64,000 nt of DNA from JAPHTQ01 sp050288165 (GTDB lineage Bacteria; Pseudomonadota; Gammaproteobacteria; Thiohalomonadales; Thiohalomonadaceae). The stretch spans positions 124,001 through 188,000 of the forward strand of contig JBNKDG010000008.1 in the NCBI GenBank assembly GCA_050288165.1, in the 5' to 3' direction. The notes beneath the pieces were generated by a model, which worked only from the letters and a program-made list of their open reading frames with translations, was not told the DNA's origin and did no database searches. Shown piece by piece: positions 33,857 through 42,698 of the stretch (position 1 is the first letter of the stretch; every line of letters starts with the position of its first letter). Made by a program: the position numbers and the translations under genes.

Positions 33857-35308
33857 ATGTTGATCTTCGAACAATCTAAACCGGGCCGTCTTAACAAGGC
33901 ACAGTCTCCCGCCGCTGCGGACGTTTCCGATATTCCGGTGCAGTTCCGCCGCAAATCGTTGACCGGCCTGCCAGAAGTTTCTGAGATGCAGGTGGTGCGT
34001 CACTACACCCGCCTGTCGCAGAAGAACTTCTCCATCGACACCCACTTCTATCCGCTCGGCTCCTGCACCATGAAGTACAACCCGCGCGGTTCGAATGCAC
34101 TGGCGATGTTGCCCGGTTTTCTCGGTCGTCATCCGCTGGCGCCCACCGCGACACACGGTCAGGGCATACTCGCCTGCTTCTACGACCTGCAGGAGATCCT
34201 GAAAGAGGTCACCGGCATGAAGGGGTGCTCACTGACGCCGATGGCCGGTGCGCAGGGGGAGTTCGCCGGGGTAGCAATGATTCGTGCCTATCACGATGCG
34301 CGCAACGATACCGCGCGTAGTGAAATTCTCGTTCCTGACGCGGCACACGGTACCAACCCGGCCACCGCGGTGATGTGCGGCTATAAGGTGAAAGAGATCC
34401 CCACCGACGACAACGGCGACGTCGATCTGGAACAGCTTAAAGCGGCAGTCGGTCCGCAAACCGCTGGTATCATGCTTACCAACCCGTCGACCCTCGGCGT
34501 GTTCGAGCGTCGTATCAAGGAGATCGCCGAAATCGTGCACAAGGCGGGCGGTCTGCTCTACTACGACGGCGCCAACCTCAACGCGATCCTCGGCAAGGTG
34601 AAGCCGGGCGACATGGGCTTCGACGTGGTGCACCTCAACCTGCACAAAACATTCTCCACTCCGCACGGCGGCGGTGGTCCCGGTGCCGGTCCGGTTGTCG
34701 TCGGTGAGCGTTTGCTGCCCTTCCTGCCGCTGCCGGTGGTGGGCAAGGAGAACGATGAATACCGTTGGCTGGAAGAGGCTGACCTGCCGCAATCGATTGG
34801 CCGTCTCTCAGCCAATGCAGGTAATGCGGGTATTCTGCTGCGCGCCTACATCTATGCCCGTATGCTCGGCGCCGAAGGGATGGAACGCGTGGCCGAGTTC
34901 GCCACTCTGAATGCCAACTACATGCTGGCGGAACTGAAGAAGGCCGGATTTGAAGTCGCCTTCCCCGAGCGCCGCGCGACTCACGAGTTTATTCTCACCC
35001 TGCGTAAAGAGGCCAAGGCCCACGGTACCAGCGCCATGGATTTCGCCAAGCGCCTGCTCGATTACGGTATGCACGCACCGACTACCTACTTTCCGCTGCT
35101 GGTTCCCGAGTGTTTTCTGATCGAGCCGACAGAGACCGAAGATCGCGATACACTGGACCAGTTCGTTAACGCGATGATCGCTATTCGTCAGGAAGCGGAG
35201 CAGAGTCCTGAGGTGGTCAAGGGTGCACCGCACACCATGCCGGTGAAACGTCTTGATGACGTGAAGGCGGCGCGTGAACTCGATCTGATCTGGAAAAAAG
35301 AAGCGTAA
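33857..35308 (+). CDS. gcvPB: Glycine dehydrogenase (decarboxylating) subunit 2
   Basis: C-terminal half of the split P protein with the PLP lysine in LNLHKTFSTPHGGGGPGAGP. 483 residues. FYPLGSCTMKYNPR and MCGYKVKEIPTD are further family marks. ATG 33857. Followed after two bases by dgkA. Confidence 0.95.
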   Translation: MLIFEQSKPGRLNKAQSPAAADVSDIPVQFRRKSLTGLPEVSEMQVVRHYTRLSQKNFSIDTHFYPLGSCTMKYNPRGSNALAMLPGFLGRHPLAPTATHGQGILACFYDLQEILKEVTGMKGCSLTPMAGAQGEFAGVAMIRAYHDARNDTARSEILVPDAAHGTNPATAVMCGYKVKEIPTDDNGDVDLEQLKAAVGPQTAGIMLTNPSTLGVFERRIKEIAEIVHKAGGLLYYDGANLNAILGKVKPGDMGFDVVHLNLHKTFSTPHGGGGPGAGPVVVGERLLPFLPLPVVGKENDEYRWLEEADLPQSIGRLSANAGNAGILLRAYIYARMLGAEGMERVAEFATLNANYMLAELKKAGFEVAFPERRATHEFILTLRKEAKAHGTSAMDFAKRLLDYGMHAPTTYFPLLVPECFLIEPTETEDRDTLDQFVNAMIAIRQEAEQSPEVVKGAPHTMPVKRLDDVKAARELDLIWKKEA

Positions 35309-35310
35309 CT

Positions 35311-35694
35311 ATGGCAGAAATCAACAAACCCGATACCCGCGGCATCAAACACATTTTTGATGCCTTTGGTTATTCCCTTAAAGGGCTGAAGGCCGCCATC
35401 ACCTATGAAGAGGCGTTTCGCCTGGAGCTGATCGCCGTGATCATTATGCTGCCACTGGCGTTCGTGCTCGGCCGAAGTCCACGCGAATATGCAATGCTGA
35501 TCGGCTGTTTGTTGCTGGTATTGATCGTCGAGCTGCTTAACTCGGCGATTGAAGCCATCGTCGATCGGGTAAGTGTCGAACACCATGAGTTATCCGGCCG
35601 CGCCAAAGACATCGGTTCAGCTGCGGTGATGCTTACGTTGATCAACGTGGCTGTAATCTGGGGATTCATTCTCTACGCTCGCATCTACGGATAA
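35311..35694 (+). CDS. dgkA: Diacylglycerol kinase
   Basis: Small trimeric membrane kinase that recycles diacylglycerol to phosphatidate. 127 residues, three helices. NSAIEAIVDRV and HELSGRAKDIGSAAV hold the conserved active-site Glu, Asn and Asp. It starts two bases after gcvPB, so it is in the same transcript though not in the pathway. Confidence 0.93.
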   Translation: MAEINKPDTRGIKHIFDAFGYSLKGLKAAITYEEAFRLELIAVIIMLPLAFVLGRSPREYAMLIGCLLLVLIVELLNSAIEAIVDRVSVEHHELSGRAKDIGSAAVMLTLINVAVIWGFILYARIYG

Positions 35695-35715
35695 GTAGAA
35701 AAAAAGGGGAAAACA

Positions 35716-36648
35716 TTGAGTGCTTTAATCTGCGGTTCTATCGCCTACGACACCATCATGGTGTTTAACGATCACTTTAAAAACCACATCCTGCCCGACA
35801 AGGTGCACATGCTGAATGTCTCCTTCCTGGTGCCGGAGATGCGCCGTGAGACTGGCGGTTGCGCGGGTAACATCGGTTACAACCTGAAGCTGCTCGGTGG
35901 CGAGCCAAAGATCATGGCTACGGTTGGTCAGGATTTTGCCCCCTATGCCGACTGGTTAAAAAAGTGCGATATCGACATGCAGCACATTCGCGTGATCGAA
36001 GACACCTACACCGCACAGGCATTCATCACCACCGATCAGGACGACAATCAGATCACCGCTTTCCATCCTGGCGCGATGAGTCTGGCCCACGAAAACAAAA
36101 TCAGCGATGCCAAAAGTGTCACCATCGGCATCGTGGCACCAGACGGACGTGACGGCATGATCGAACACGCCGAGCAATTTGTCGCAGCAGGCATTCCCTT
36201 TATTTTCGATCCGGGTCAGGGGCTGCCGATGTTCGATGGCAACGATCTGCTGCATTTCATCGAACAGGCCACATGGGTTGCGGTAAACGACTATGAATCG
36301 GAGATGTTGTCTCAGCGTACCGGTAAATCGGTAGAGGAGATCGCGGCAATGGTCGAAGCGCTGATCGTCACCCGTGGAGGCAAAGGTTCCACCATCTACA
36401 CTGATGGCAAGCAACTCGATATACCATCGGCCAAAGCCGACAAGGTTCTCGACCCGACCGGTTGCGGTGATGCCTATCGTGCCGGTCTGCTCTACGGTTT
36501 GATGAACAAACTGGATTGGGAAATCACCGGGCGTATCGCTTCACTGCTGGGTGCGATCAAGATCGCCCACGCGGGTACCCAGAACCACAGCTTTACCATC
36601 GATGAGTTCAAAGCGAAGTATCAACAGGAGTTTGGTTCAGAGTTCTGA
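35716..36648 (+). CDS. PfkB-family sugar/nucleoside kinase (adenosine kinase-like)
   Basis: 310 residues. N-terminal ICGSIAYDTIMVF and GGCAGNIGYNLKLLGG form the substrate side; DPTGCGDAYRAGLLYGL is the PfkB signature 2 with the catalytic Asp. The bacterial adenosine kinase-like group shows the same N-terminal pattern. Start TTG 35716 after AAAAGGGGA. Substrate not certain. Confidence 0.85.
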   Translation: MSALICGSIAYDTIMVFNDHFKNHILPDKVHMLNVSFLVPEMRRETGGCAGNIGYNLKLLGGEPKIMATVGQDFAPYADWLKKCDIDMQHIRVIEDTYTAQAFITTDQDDNQITAFHPGAMSLAHENKISDAKSVTIGIVAPDGRDGMIEHAEQFVAAGIPFIFDPGQGLPMFDGNDLLHFIEQATWVAVNDYESEMLSQRTGKSVEEIAAMVEALIVTRGGKGSTIYTDGKQLDIPSAKADKVLDPTGCGDAYRAGLLYGLMNKLDWEITGRIASLLGAIKIAHAGTQNHSFTIDEFKAKYQQEFGSEF

Positions 36649-36665
36649 GCTTAAAGGGGGCGGAG

Positions 36666-37274
36666 ATGTTTACCGGAATCGTACAGGGCACCGCAGAAGT
36701 CGTTGCCATTACCGAGAAAACCAATTTCCGTACCCACGTGTTGCGTCTGCCCGAAGCGCTGCTGCCCGGTCTCGAACCGGGTGCTTCGGTGGCGCACAAC
36801 GGCTGCTGTTTGACCGTCACGGCTATCGATGGCGACAAGGTCTCCTTCGACCTGATGCAGGAGACCCTCAAGGTCACCAATTTAGGCGAACTTACAGTGG
36901 GCGGAAAAGTGAACGTCGAACGCGCCGCCCGTTTCGGTGATGAGATCGGCGGTCACGCCATGTCCGGCCATATTCTTGGCACCGCCACGGTCAGTCGGGT
37001 ACTTCCTTCTGAAAACAACCACCAGGTCTGGTTCCGTGTGCCACAGGCGTGGATGCGTTACATCTTCACCAAGGGCTATATCGGCATCGACGGTATCAGC
37101 CTCACCATCGGCGATGTCGAAGGCGATGAATTTAACGTCAACCTTATCCCGGAAACCCTGCAACGCACCAACATCGGTACTCGCAAAATCGGTGACCGGA
37201 TTAACATCGAAATCGACCCGCAAACCCAGGCCATTGTCGACACGGTCGAACGGGTGATGGCGGAAAAGCACTAA
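36666..37274 (+). CDS. ribE: Riboflavin synthase alpha chain
   Basis: Joins two lumazines to make riboflavin. 202 residues with two lumazine-binding repeats: MFTGIVQG, NGCCLTVTAI and QETLKVTNLG in the first half, GHILGTATV, DGISLTIGDV and PETLQRTNIG in the second. ATG after GGGGGCGGAG. No other rib gene is adjacent here. Confidence 0.95.
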   Translation: MFTGIVQGTAEVVAITEKTNFRTHVLRLPEALLPGLEPGASVAHNGCCLTVTAIDGDKVSFDLMQETLKVTNLGELTVGGKVNVERAARFGDEIGGHAMSGHILGTATVSRVLPSENNHQVWFRVPQAWMRYIFTKGYIGIDGISLTIGDVEGDEFNVNLIPETLQRTNIGTRKIGDRINIEIDPQTQAIVDTVERVMAEKH

Positions 37275-37433
37275 ACGTCCCCGACAAACACACATATTTG
37301 CTACGCAAGTCTGATAAGCGGCTATGGCCGCTATACCCGCCAATAATTGTGTGAACCAGGTCTACTCCTTTTCCCGGCATTTCCCGTACTTTCACCCCAC
37401 TGCATGACGGGCTGTAGATTGCGGCAGTTGAGA

Positions 37434-37510
37434 ATTGTCAATAACGAGAATCACCAGACGCATTGACAATCTTCGTTCCGAAAATCAGGGCTACGGTCCT
37501 TTTTGGAACG
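37434..37510. promoter_or_regulatory. Two inverted repeats upstream of the beta-barrel genes
   Basis: The 362 bases between ribE and the next gene hold no credible gene. ATTGTCAAT (37434-37442) is the exact complement of ATTGACAAT (37462-37470), a nine-base dyad. Right after it, CGTTCCGAAAA (37474-37484) pairs with TTTTTGGAACG (37500-37510) with one G-T pair. A TTGACA (37464-37469) could be a -35 box but no good -10 follows. An AGCGGC/GCCGCT hairpin at 37317-37332 may end ribE. Confidence 0.4.
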
Positions 37511-37636
37511 GAGACCCCCTCCCTGAGCGAGAAGCTTATGTCCGCACCCCGGTTGAATTATCCAGATAGGGAAGGCCTGAAAGCTGAAATGTCCAAAACG
37601 CTCACAATCTTTTCTGCACAATTATCCGGAAATCCT

Positions 37637-38143
37637 ATGAAACGAATTCTGGCCATGGCGCTTATGTGCTGTGCTTCTTTTGCGCCTGCCTATGCGGCAC
37701 CCCTCTACACCGGTATTCAGGTCGATGACACGGCAACGGGGATACTGTTTGGCTATCGGGTCGATAAAACCTATGCGGTTGAGCTCCACTATGCCGAGGC
37801 GTATTCCAATATCACCCATGCGGGGATCACCGTGGACACAAAAACTGCCAGTACCGGTATTGCTGGCGTTGCACGGTTTCACATGAAGCTGCGCAATGTT
37901 CTGCCCTACGACCTGTTCGTTAAAGTCGGGTATGAGCATGTCGAGATCACCGATGATTATTCGATTCCGTCGACAGTCACCCTGACACTTCCCTACAACG
38001 ATACCAAGAAAAGTAGCAAGAACCAGCTGATCCTTGGTGGTGGTGCAGAGTACAACTTCAATAAAAATGTGGCAGGTCGTGCCGGGTTAGAACTTAAAGA
38101 CACAGACCGATCATTCAATGTGGCAGTGATCTACAAATTTTAG
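37637..38143 (+). CDS. Small outer-membrane beta-barrel protein, paralog 1
   Basis: 168 residues. Signal peptide MKRILAMALMCCASFAPAYA, then alternating strands such as GYRVDKTYAVELHYAE, DLFVKVGYEHVEI and QLILGGGAEYNF, ending in VAVIYKF with the terminal Phe of outer-membrane barrels. About eight strands, OmpA/OprF-like size. The frame is open from 37463, but only ATG 37637 gives a signal peptide. Its neighbour at 38155 is a paralog. Confidence 0.75.
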   Translation: MKRILAMALMCCASFAPAYAAPLYTGIQVDDTATGILFGYRVDKTYAVELHYAEAYSNITHAGITVDTKTASTGIAGVARFHMKLRNVLPYDLFVKVGYEHVEITDDYSIPSTVTLTLPYNDTKKSSKNQLILGGGAEYNFNKNVAGRAGLELKDTDRSFNVAVIYKF

Positions 38144-38154
38144 GTTGGCGACTA

Positions 38155-38694
38155 ATGGATAACATGAAACGAATTCGCGGATATATCGTATTGCTGTCGG
38201 CGGCTGTCGCCGCAATGTTGCCCATGCAGGCTGGTGCTGCATCGTCGGCTGACGCAACTCGACTGTATGTGGGTGGACAGCTCGGAGACTCGGCGGTGGG
38301 CGGCATTCTGGGACTACAAATCAACAGTGCCTTCTCACTGGAAGCCCGTTACGACTACATCGATACCGAAAACCAGCCAAACACAACTATCGATGAGTAC
38401 TGTGTCGGCCTCACCGGACTGGGTATGTATCCGGTTCAGTTCGGAAAGATGGCGCCGTTCTATATTTTTGTGAAAGCAGGCTATGAGCAGACCACGACCG
38501 AGACGACAACCCATGACCCTGGTATCCCCGGAGTTTCCAGCCCAACGACCACCGTCACAACCAAGGAAAGAAAGCGTACCGTTGTCGGTGCCGGGGTACA
38601 GCATGACTTTAACCGGGATGTCAGTGGTCGCATTGGTGTGAATGCAGTCGGTAGCGATCATACGGTCTTTATTACCGCGATCTATAAATTCTGA
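38155..38694 (+). CDS. Small outer-membrane beta-barrel protein, paralog 2
   Basis: 179 residues, signal peptide ending MQAGAASSADA, then LYVGGQLGDSAVGGILGLQI, SLEARYDYIDTE, FYIFVKAGYEQTTTE and terminal FITAIYKF. Same strand pattern and C-terminus as the preceding gene, with a longer Thr-rich loop. The two are 11 bases apart and probably arose by duplication. ATG 38155; ATG 38164 also possible. Confidence 0.75.
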   Translation: MDNMKRIRGYIVLLSAAVAAMLPMQAGAASSADATRLYVGGQLGDSAVGGILGLQINSAFSLEARYDYIDTENQPNTTIDEYCVGLTGLGMYPVQFGKMAPFYIFVKAGYEQTTTETTTHDPGIPGVSSPTTTVTTKERKRTVVGAGVQHDFNRDVSGRIGVNAVGSDHTVFITAIYKF

Positions 38695-38723
38695 TCACGG
38701 AGAGACGAGTAGGGGTGATGGCC

Positions 38724-40367
38724 ATGCAGACACTGAATATCAGGACGACACTTCTCTCAGGAGTGATGGCGTTACTCGCACTCTCTCTTTCTGCCTGTAT
38801 CGATGAAGAAACCACTACGACAAAATCAAATGTCGTACACCCCAGCGCGACAGAGGCGTCACGTCTGCTGGCTCAGGCGACCTTTGGTCCTTCCAAAGAG
38901 GACATCAATCACGTCATAGAGATCGGTATCCCCGCCTGGTTTAACGAGCAGTTTGCCAAACCCCAGAATCTACATCTGTATTACATGAATGCGGCGCAAC
39001 GCAGCGTGCCTGTCGATGAGCGGCTGGGTCAGGACGAATTCTTCGAGTCGTTCTGGCGGCAGGTGGTGACCGGTGACGATCAGCTTCGCCAACGCGTCGC
39101 CTTTGCCCTGTCGCAGATATTCGTGATCTCCTACCAGAACAGCACTCTGGAATATAACGCCCGTGGTGTCGCTCATTACTACGATGTACTGGCGGCGCAC
39201 GCCTTCGGTAATTTCCGTGATCTACTTGAGCAGGTAACCTTGCATCCGATGATGGGTCGCTACCTGGATGCTCTGGGCAACCGGAAAACCGATGGCACGC
39301 GGGTACCGAACGAGAACTACGCACGTGAGATCATGCAACTGTTCACCATCGGTCTCAGTGAACTCAATCAGGATGGTTCGGAGGTGATTCCTGCCGCCGC
39401 CACTTACACCATCGATGACATCAAGGGACTGGCCAAAGTCTTTACCGGGTGGAGCTGGGCCGGAGCGGATAAAAGTGACGGGCGGTTTTATGGTTGGGGA
39501 GAGCAGGACCCTAATCGCGACTGGCTGCCGATGCAGATGTACCCGCAATTCCACGAGACACTGGAGAAGACCTTCCTTGGTGTCACCATCCCTGCCTACA
39601 CCTCTGGTGAAGAGAGTCTGCGAATCGCACTGGATACACTATTCAATCACCCCAACGTGGGGCCATTCATTGCCCGTGAGCTGATTCAGCGTCTGGTGAC
39701 CAGTAATCCCAGCAATGCCTATATCGGTCGCGTGGCCGCGGCATTTGCCGACAATGGACAAGGCGTTCGTGGCGATATGAAGGCCGTGGTCATCGCCATA
39801 CTGCTGGACGATGAGGCAAGAACGGTTCCGACATCAGTCAATGCCGGAAAACTACGCGAGCCGGTTATCCGTCTTGCCAACTGGATGCGCGCCTTTCACG
39901 CCACTTCCCGTTCCGGAAAATTCCAGATGGGCAGCATGGACGACCCGCTCAGAGGTTTGGCACAAACACCGATGCGTTCGCCTTCGGTGTTTAATTTCTT
40001 CCGCCCGGGATATATTCCGCCAAACACGGGTATCGCGACGGCAGGATTGGTTGCACCGGAGATGCAGATCACCGATGTCACCTCGGTTACCGGCTATCTG
40101 AATTTTATTCGTGATGCGATCGCCTACGGTGCCGGTCAATCTGACGATATCACTGCCGATTACTCATACGAGCTCTCTCTGGCGAATGATCCGAATCGTC
40201 TGGTGGACTACATTGATCTGTTGCTGCTACAGAATCAGATGTCTTCCACACTGCGCACCCAGATACTCACGGCGATTAACTCGAACCCGACCAATTCCAA
40301 TGCCAATCGCGTCAACATCGCGATCTTCCTGACCATGGCATCACCCGAATATATCGTGCAGAAATAG
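38724..40367 (+). CDS. DUF1800 lipoprotein
   Basis: About 547 residues. Lipobox LSLSAC near residue 24 gives a lipid-anchored protein; Asp is not at +2, so the outer membrane is likely. The rest is a DUF1800 domain: ASRLLAQATFGPSKEDINHV, WRQVVTGDDQLRQRVAFALSQIFV, NENYAREIMQLFTIGL and LARELI-like FIARELIQRLVTSNPS. Function unknown. I chose ATG 38724, eight bases after AGGGG; GTG 38715 or ATG 38718 are possible. Always near a DUF1501 gene in many genomes, as here. Confidence 0.85.
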   Translation: MQTLNIRTTLLSGVMALLALSLSACIDEETTTTKSNVVHPSATEASRLLAQATFGPSKEDINHVIEIGIPAWFNEQFAKPQNLHLYYMNAAQRSVPVDERLGQDEFFESFWRQVVTGDDQLRQRVAFALSQIFVISYQNSTLEYNARGVAHYYDVLAAHAFGNFRDLLEQVTLHPMMGRYLDALGNRKTDGTRVPNENYAREIMQLFTIGLSELNQDGSEVIPAAATYTIDDIKGLAKVFTGWSWAGADKSDGRFYGWGEQDPNRDWLPMQMYPQFHETLEKTFLGVTIPAYTSGEESLRIALDTLFNHPNVGPFIARELIQRLVTSNPSNAYIGRVAAAFADNGQGVRGDMKAVVIAILLDDEARTVPTSVNAGKLREPVIRLANWMRAFHATSRSGKFQMGSMDDPLRGLAQTPMRSPSVFNFFRPGYIPPNTGIATAGLVAPEMQITDVTSVTGYLNFIRDAIAYGAGQSDDITADYSYELSLANDPNRLVDYIDLLLLQNQMSSTLRTQILTAINSNPTNSNANRVNIAIFLTMASPEYIVQK

Positions 40368-40380
40368 GCCGAGGCATAGT

Positions 40381-41832
40381 ATGAGCAAATCCATCGACAG
40401 GTCACGCCGCGAATTTCTGCGAAAAGCCACTCTTCTTTCAGCGGCCAGTTCGTTCGGCGGTTCGCTGGCATTAAATCTGCTGGGCATGAGCCGGGCAGTT
40501 GCTGCACCCATCTACACCAACTACAAGGCGCTGGTCTGTCTCTATCTGGCGGGCGGCAACGATAGCGCCAATATGGTAGTAGCAACCGATACGCCTTCAT
40601 GGGCCGGATACCAGGCTGCCCGTGGTGGTTCTATCGCCATTCCCCTGGCGAACCTATTACCGATCACGCCTGCCACACCCAAGGTGGATGCCGTCGGTAC
40701 ACGCTCATTTGCACTGCACCCCAACATGGGGCCGCTGCAGACCATGTTTAACAATGGTCGCGCCGCTATCGTCGCCAATGTTGGCACCCTGATTGAGCCG
40801 ATTGCGGATAAAACCGCCTACCAGCTAAGTACGACGCTAAAGCCGGAAAACCTGTTTTCGCATAGCGACCAGACAGAACAGTGGCAATCCGGCGATCCGG
40901 CCAATCCGCTCTCCGGTTGGGGTGGTCGTATGAGCGACATACTCAGCACGAGTAACTCTCAGGCAAATTTCACCAACATCTCACTGGCGGGGAATAGCAT
41001 CTTTCTGGCAGGCGATACCGTCCGCCAGTATCAGGTTAACTCGAGTGGTAGTGCGGTCACGATCCGTGGACTGACGAATATGTTCGGCGCCAGTTACAAC
41101 CCGTTGCAGGAGATCATTACCAACAACACCGCCAGCAACGTATTGGAACTGGATCATGCGGCAGTGGTACAGCGTGCGATCGATGCGCAGGCGACACTCA
41201 ACACGGCATTGGCAGACACACCAGCATCATTGCTGCTCGCCCCCACGCAATACACCACCTACGGTGGCGGACTGGCCAATAATCCACTTGTCACTCAGTT
41301 ACAGACAGTAGCACGCATCATCGCCTGCCAGAGTGCACTGGGTGTCAAACGACAGGTCTTCTATCTCAGTGTCGGCGGCTTCGATACGCACAACGGACAG
41401 TTACCCAGCCACGGTAACCTGATGGCTCAGCTGGCCCATGCGATGGAGTACTTCGATAATGCGCTGGCCACGCTACCGAATGGCGTGGGCGACATGCGCA
41501 ACAATGTCACCCTGTTTACCGCATCGGACTTCGGCAGAACGCTGGCGAGCAACGGCAGTGGCACCGACCACGGCTGGGGCGGTCACCACATCGTCACCGG
41601 CGGCGCGGTAAACGGCGGCGATATCTATGGTCCCTTCCCGCCCACCAGTGTCGGTGCCAGCAACCCGCTTGATATCGGCTCAGGCAGAAACATTCCCACT
41701 ATCTCTGTCGATCAATATGCTGCAACACTAGCCACATGGTTTGGCCTGGTTGCTGCGGATGGTGATATCACCACCACCTTCCCGAACCTTGGTGCCCTCC
41801 CGGCAGACCTGGGCTTTATGCAGGCGCCGTAA
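40381..41832 (+). CDS. Tat-exported DUF1501 protein
   Basis: 483 residues. Twin-arginine signal SRREFLRKATLLSAAS with cleavage near AVAAP. The mature part is a DUF1501 domain of alkaline-phosphatase-like fold: YLAGGNDSANMVV, LHPNMGPLQ, VGGFDTHNGQ, ASDFGRTLASNG and DHGWGGHH, so possible metal ligands (Asp, His) are in place. No substrate is known. Starts 13 bases after the DUF1800 gene. Confidence 0.87.
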   Translation: MSKSIDRSRREFLRKATLLSAASSFGGSLALNLLGMSRAVAAPIYTNYKALVCLYLAGGNDSANMVVATDTPSWAGYQAARGGSIAIPLANLLPITPATPKVDAVGTRSFALHPNMGPLQTMFNNGRAAIVANVGTLIEPIADKTAYQLSTTLKPENLFSHSDQTEQWQSGDPANPLSGWGGRMSDILSTSNSQANFTNISLAGNSIFLAGDTVRQYQVNSSGSAVTIRGLTNMFGASYNPLQEIITNNTASNVLELDHAAVVQRAIDAQATLNTALADTPASLLLAPTQYTTYGGGLANNPLVTQLQTVARIIACQSALGVKRQVFYLSVGGFDTHNGQLPSHGNLMAQLAHAMEYFDNALATLPNGVGDMRNNVTLFTASDFGRTLASNGSGTDHGWGGHHIVTGGAVNGGDIYGPFPPTSVGASNPLDIGSGRNIPTISVDQYAATLATWFGLVAADGDITTTFPNLGALPADLGFMQAP

Positions 41833-41846
41833 CACTCATTTGTCGC

Positions 41847-41949
41847 GTCATTCCGGCGAAGGCTGGAATCAAAAAGCTCACCGCAAAGACGCAGAGCACG
41901 CAAAGAAAACCTATAAGACGTAGGATGGGCAAAGCGAAGCGTGCCCATC
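41847..41949. repeat. Mosaic of three dispersed intergenic repeat fragments
   Basis: Three pieces lie in line: GTCATTCCGGCGAAGGCTGG (41847 on; hairpin TTCCGGC/GCTGGAA), CACCGCAAAGACGCAGAGCA (41879 on), and GATGGGCA-AAGCGAAGCG-TGCCCATC (41924-41949, a perfect eight-base hairpin). From memory, close relatives of each occur in intergenic DNA of many proteobacteria; copy number in this genome cannot be judged from one window. The remaining bases to 42199 show a perfect AAATGTCGT/ACGACATTT dyad (42146-42171). Confidence 0.55.
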
Positions 41950-42199
41950 AAACCCTCCTGTTATACAGACATCCGCCGAAATCCAGCCTTGCCAACACCC
42001 CACTATCGCGGTAGAAAGGAAACAGGAATCACCGGGCGAGGGAGTGCTGTCGATCAACTTCCCCAGTCCCGTTAGAAATTCTTTTTAGGCCCCTTTCAGA
42101 GACTAAGCTATTGTTTTGTGCGGGGTGTGGTGTGTTATTCACCCTAAATGTCGTTTTGAATTACGACATTTGAGGTATCTACTTATAGTTTACGTCCAG

Positions 42200-42607
42200 A
42201 TGAAAATAGTATTTGCCATATTATCGCTATTGATTCTATTCGCGTACTTCGTGTATGACCCACTAATCGAAGCGCCTCGCCTAATAGAGCAAATGCAAAA
42301 AGATCTTGGAATTACGTTTAAAGAAGCACCTGAACTATTAGGGATAGAAACATTTGGGTGGGCAGAAGAAGGTGGTGACCGTTCTTTATTTAAAATCGGA
42401 CAATCAGACTGTGCCACAATAGTGAATCGTTTAGGAGCTCTGGAGAAGCCAGATGCTGGTTCTGACTATATTCGTATGTTCAATGCAGAAGGGTTTGAGC
42501 CATTAACAATAAAGAGCAAGTTCTGGTCAAATACGCACGGAGATACAAAGTTATATGTATTGGCACCATCAGCTTGTGTTTTATTCAGAGAGGCATTCTT
42601 TGAATAG
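42200..42607 (+). CDS. Hypothetical membrane-anchored protein, possible cassette gene
   Basis: 135 residues from ATG 42200: one N-terminal helix (IVFAILSLLILFAYFVY), then a soluble part with two Cys (SDCATIV, APSACVLF) that could form a disulfide outside. Codons are clearly richer in A and T than those of neighbours. I recognise no family. It is followed directly by an attC-like site, and the gene before and after on the chromosome belong to other systems, so lateral gain is likely. Confidence 0.6.
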   Translation: MKIVFAILSLLILFAYFVYDPLIEAPRLIEQMQKDLGITFKEAPELLGIETFGWAEEGGDRSLFKIGQSDCATIVNRLGALEKPDAGSDYIRMFNAEGFEPLTIKSKFWSNTHGDTKLYVLAPSACVLFREAFFE

Positions 42608-42610
42608 AAC

Positions 42611-42691
42611 GTATAACAAGAGGGTCAAGGTCGCTCCCGTTGGTCGCTGGTACCTCGCTACTCGCTCGGCTCCTTGCCCGAATCGTTAGGT
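42611..42691 (+). mobile_element. attC-like integron recombination site
   Basis: An 81-base imperfect palindrome between two foreign-looking genes. The left end GTATAACAAGAGGGTCAAGG pairs in part with the right end CCTTGCCCGAATCGTTAGGT. The right R' box GTTAGGT fits GTTRRRY; the left box GTATAAC departs from RYYYAAC at one base. The middle is rich in TCGCT/CTCGC steps as in many cassettes. No integrase is in the window. Confidence 0.55.
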
Positions 42692-42698
42692 GAATATT

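Noticed and set aside
41950..42071. attC at the left edge of the first cassette-like gene
   Set aside because: TGCCAAC and GTTAGAA are about 80 bases apart but the arms between them do not pair convincingly.
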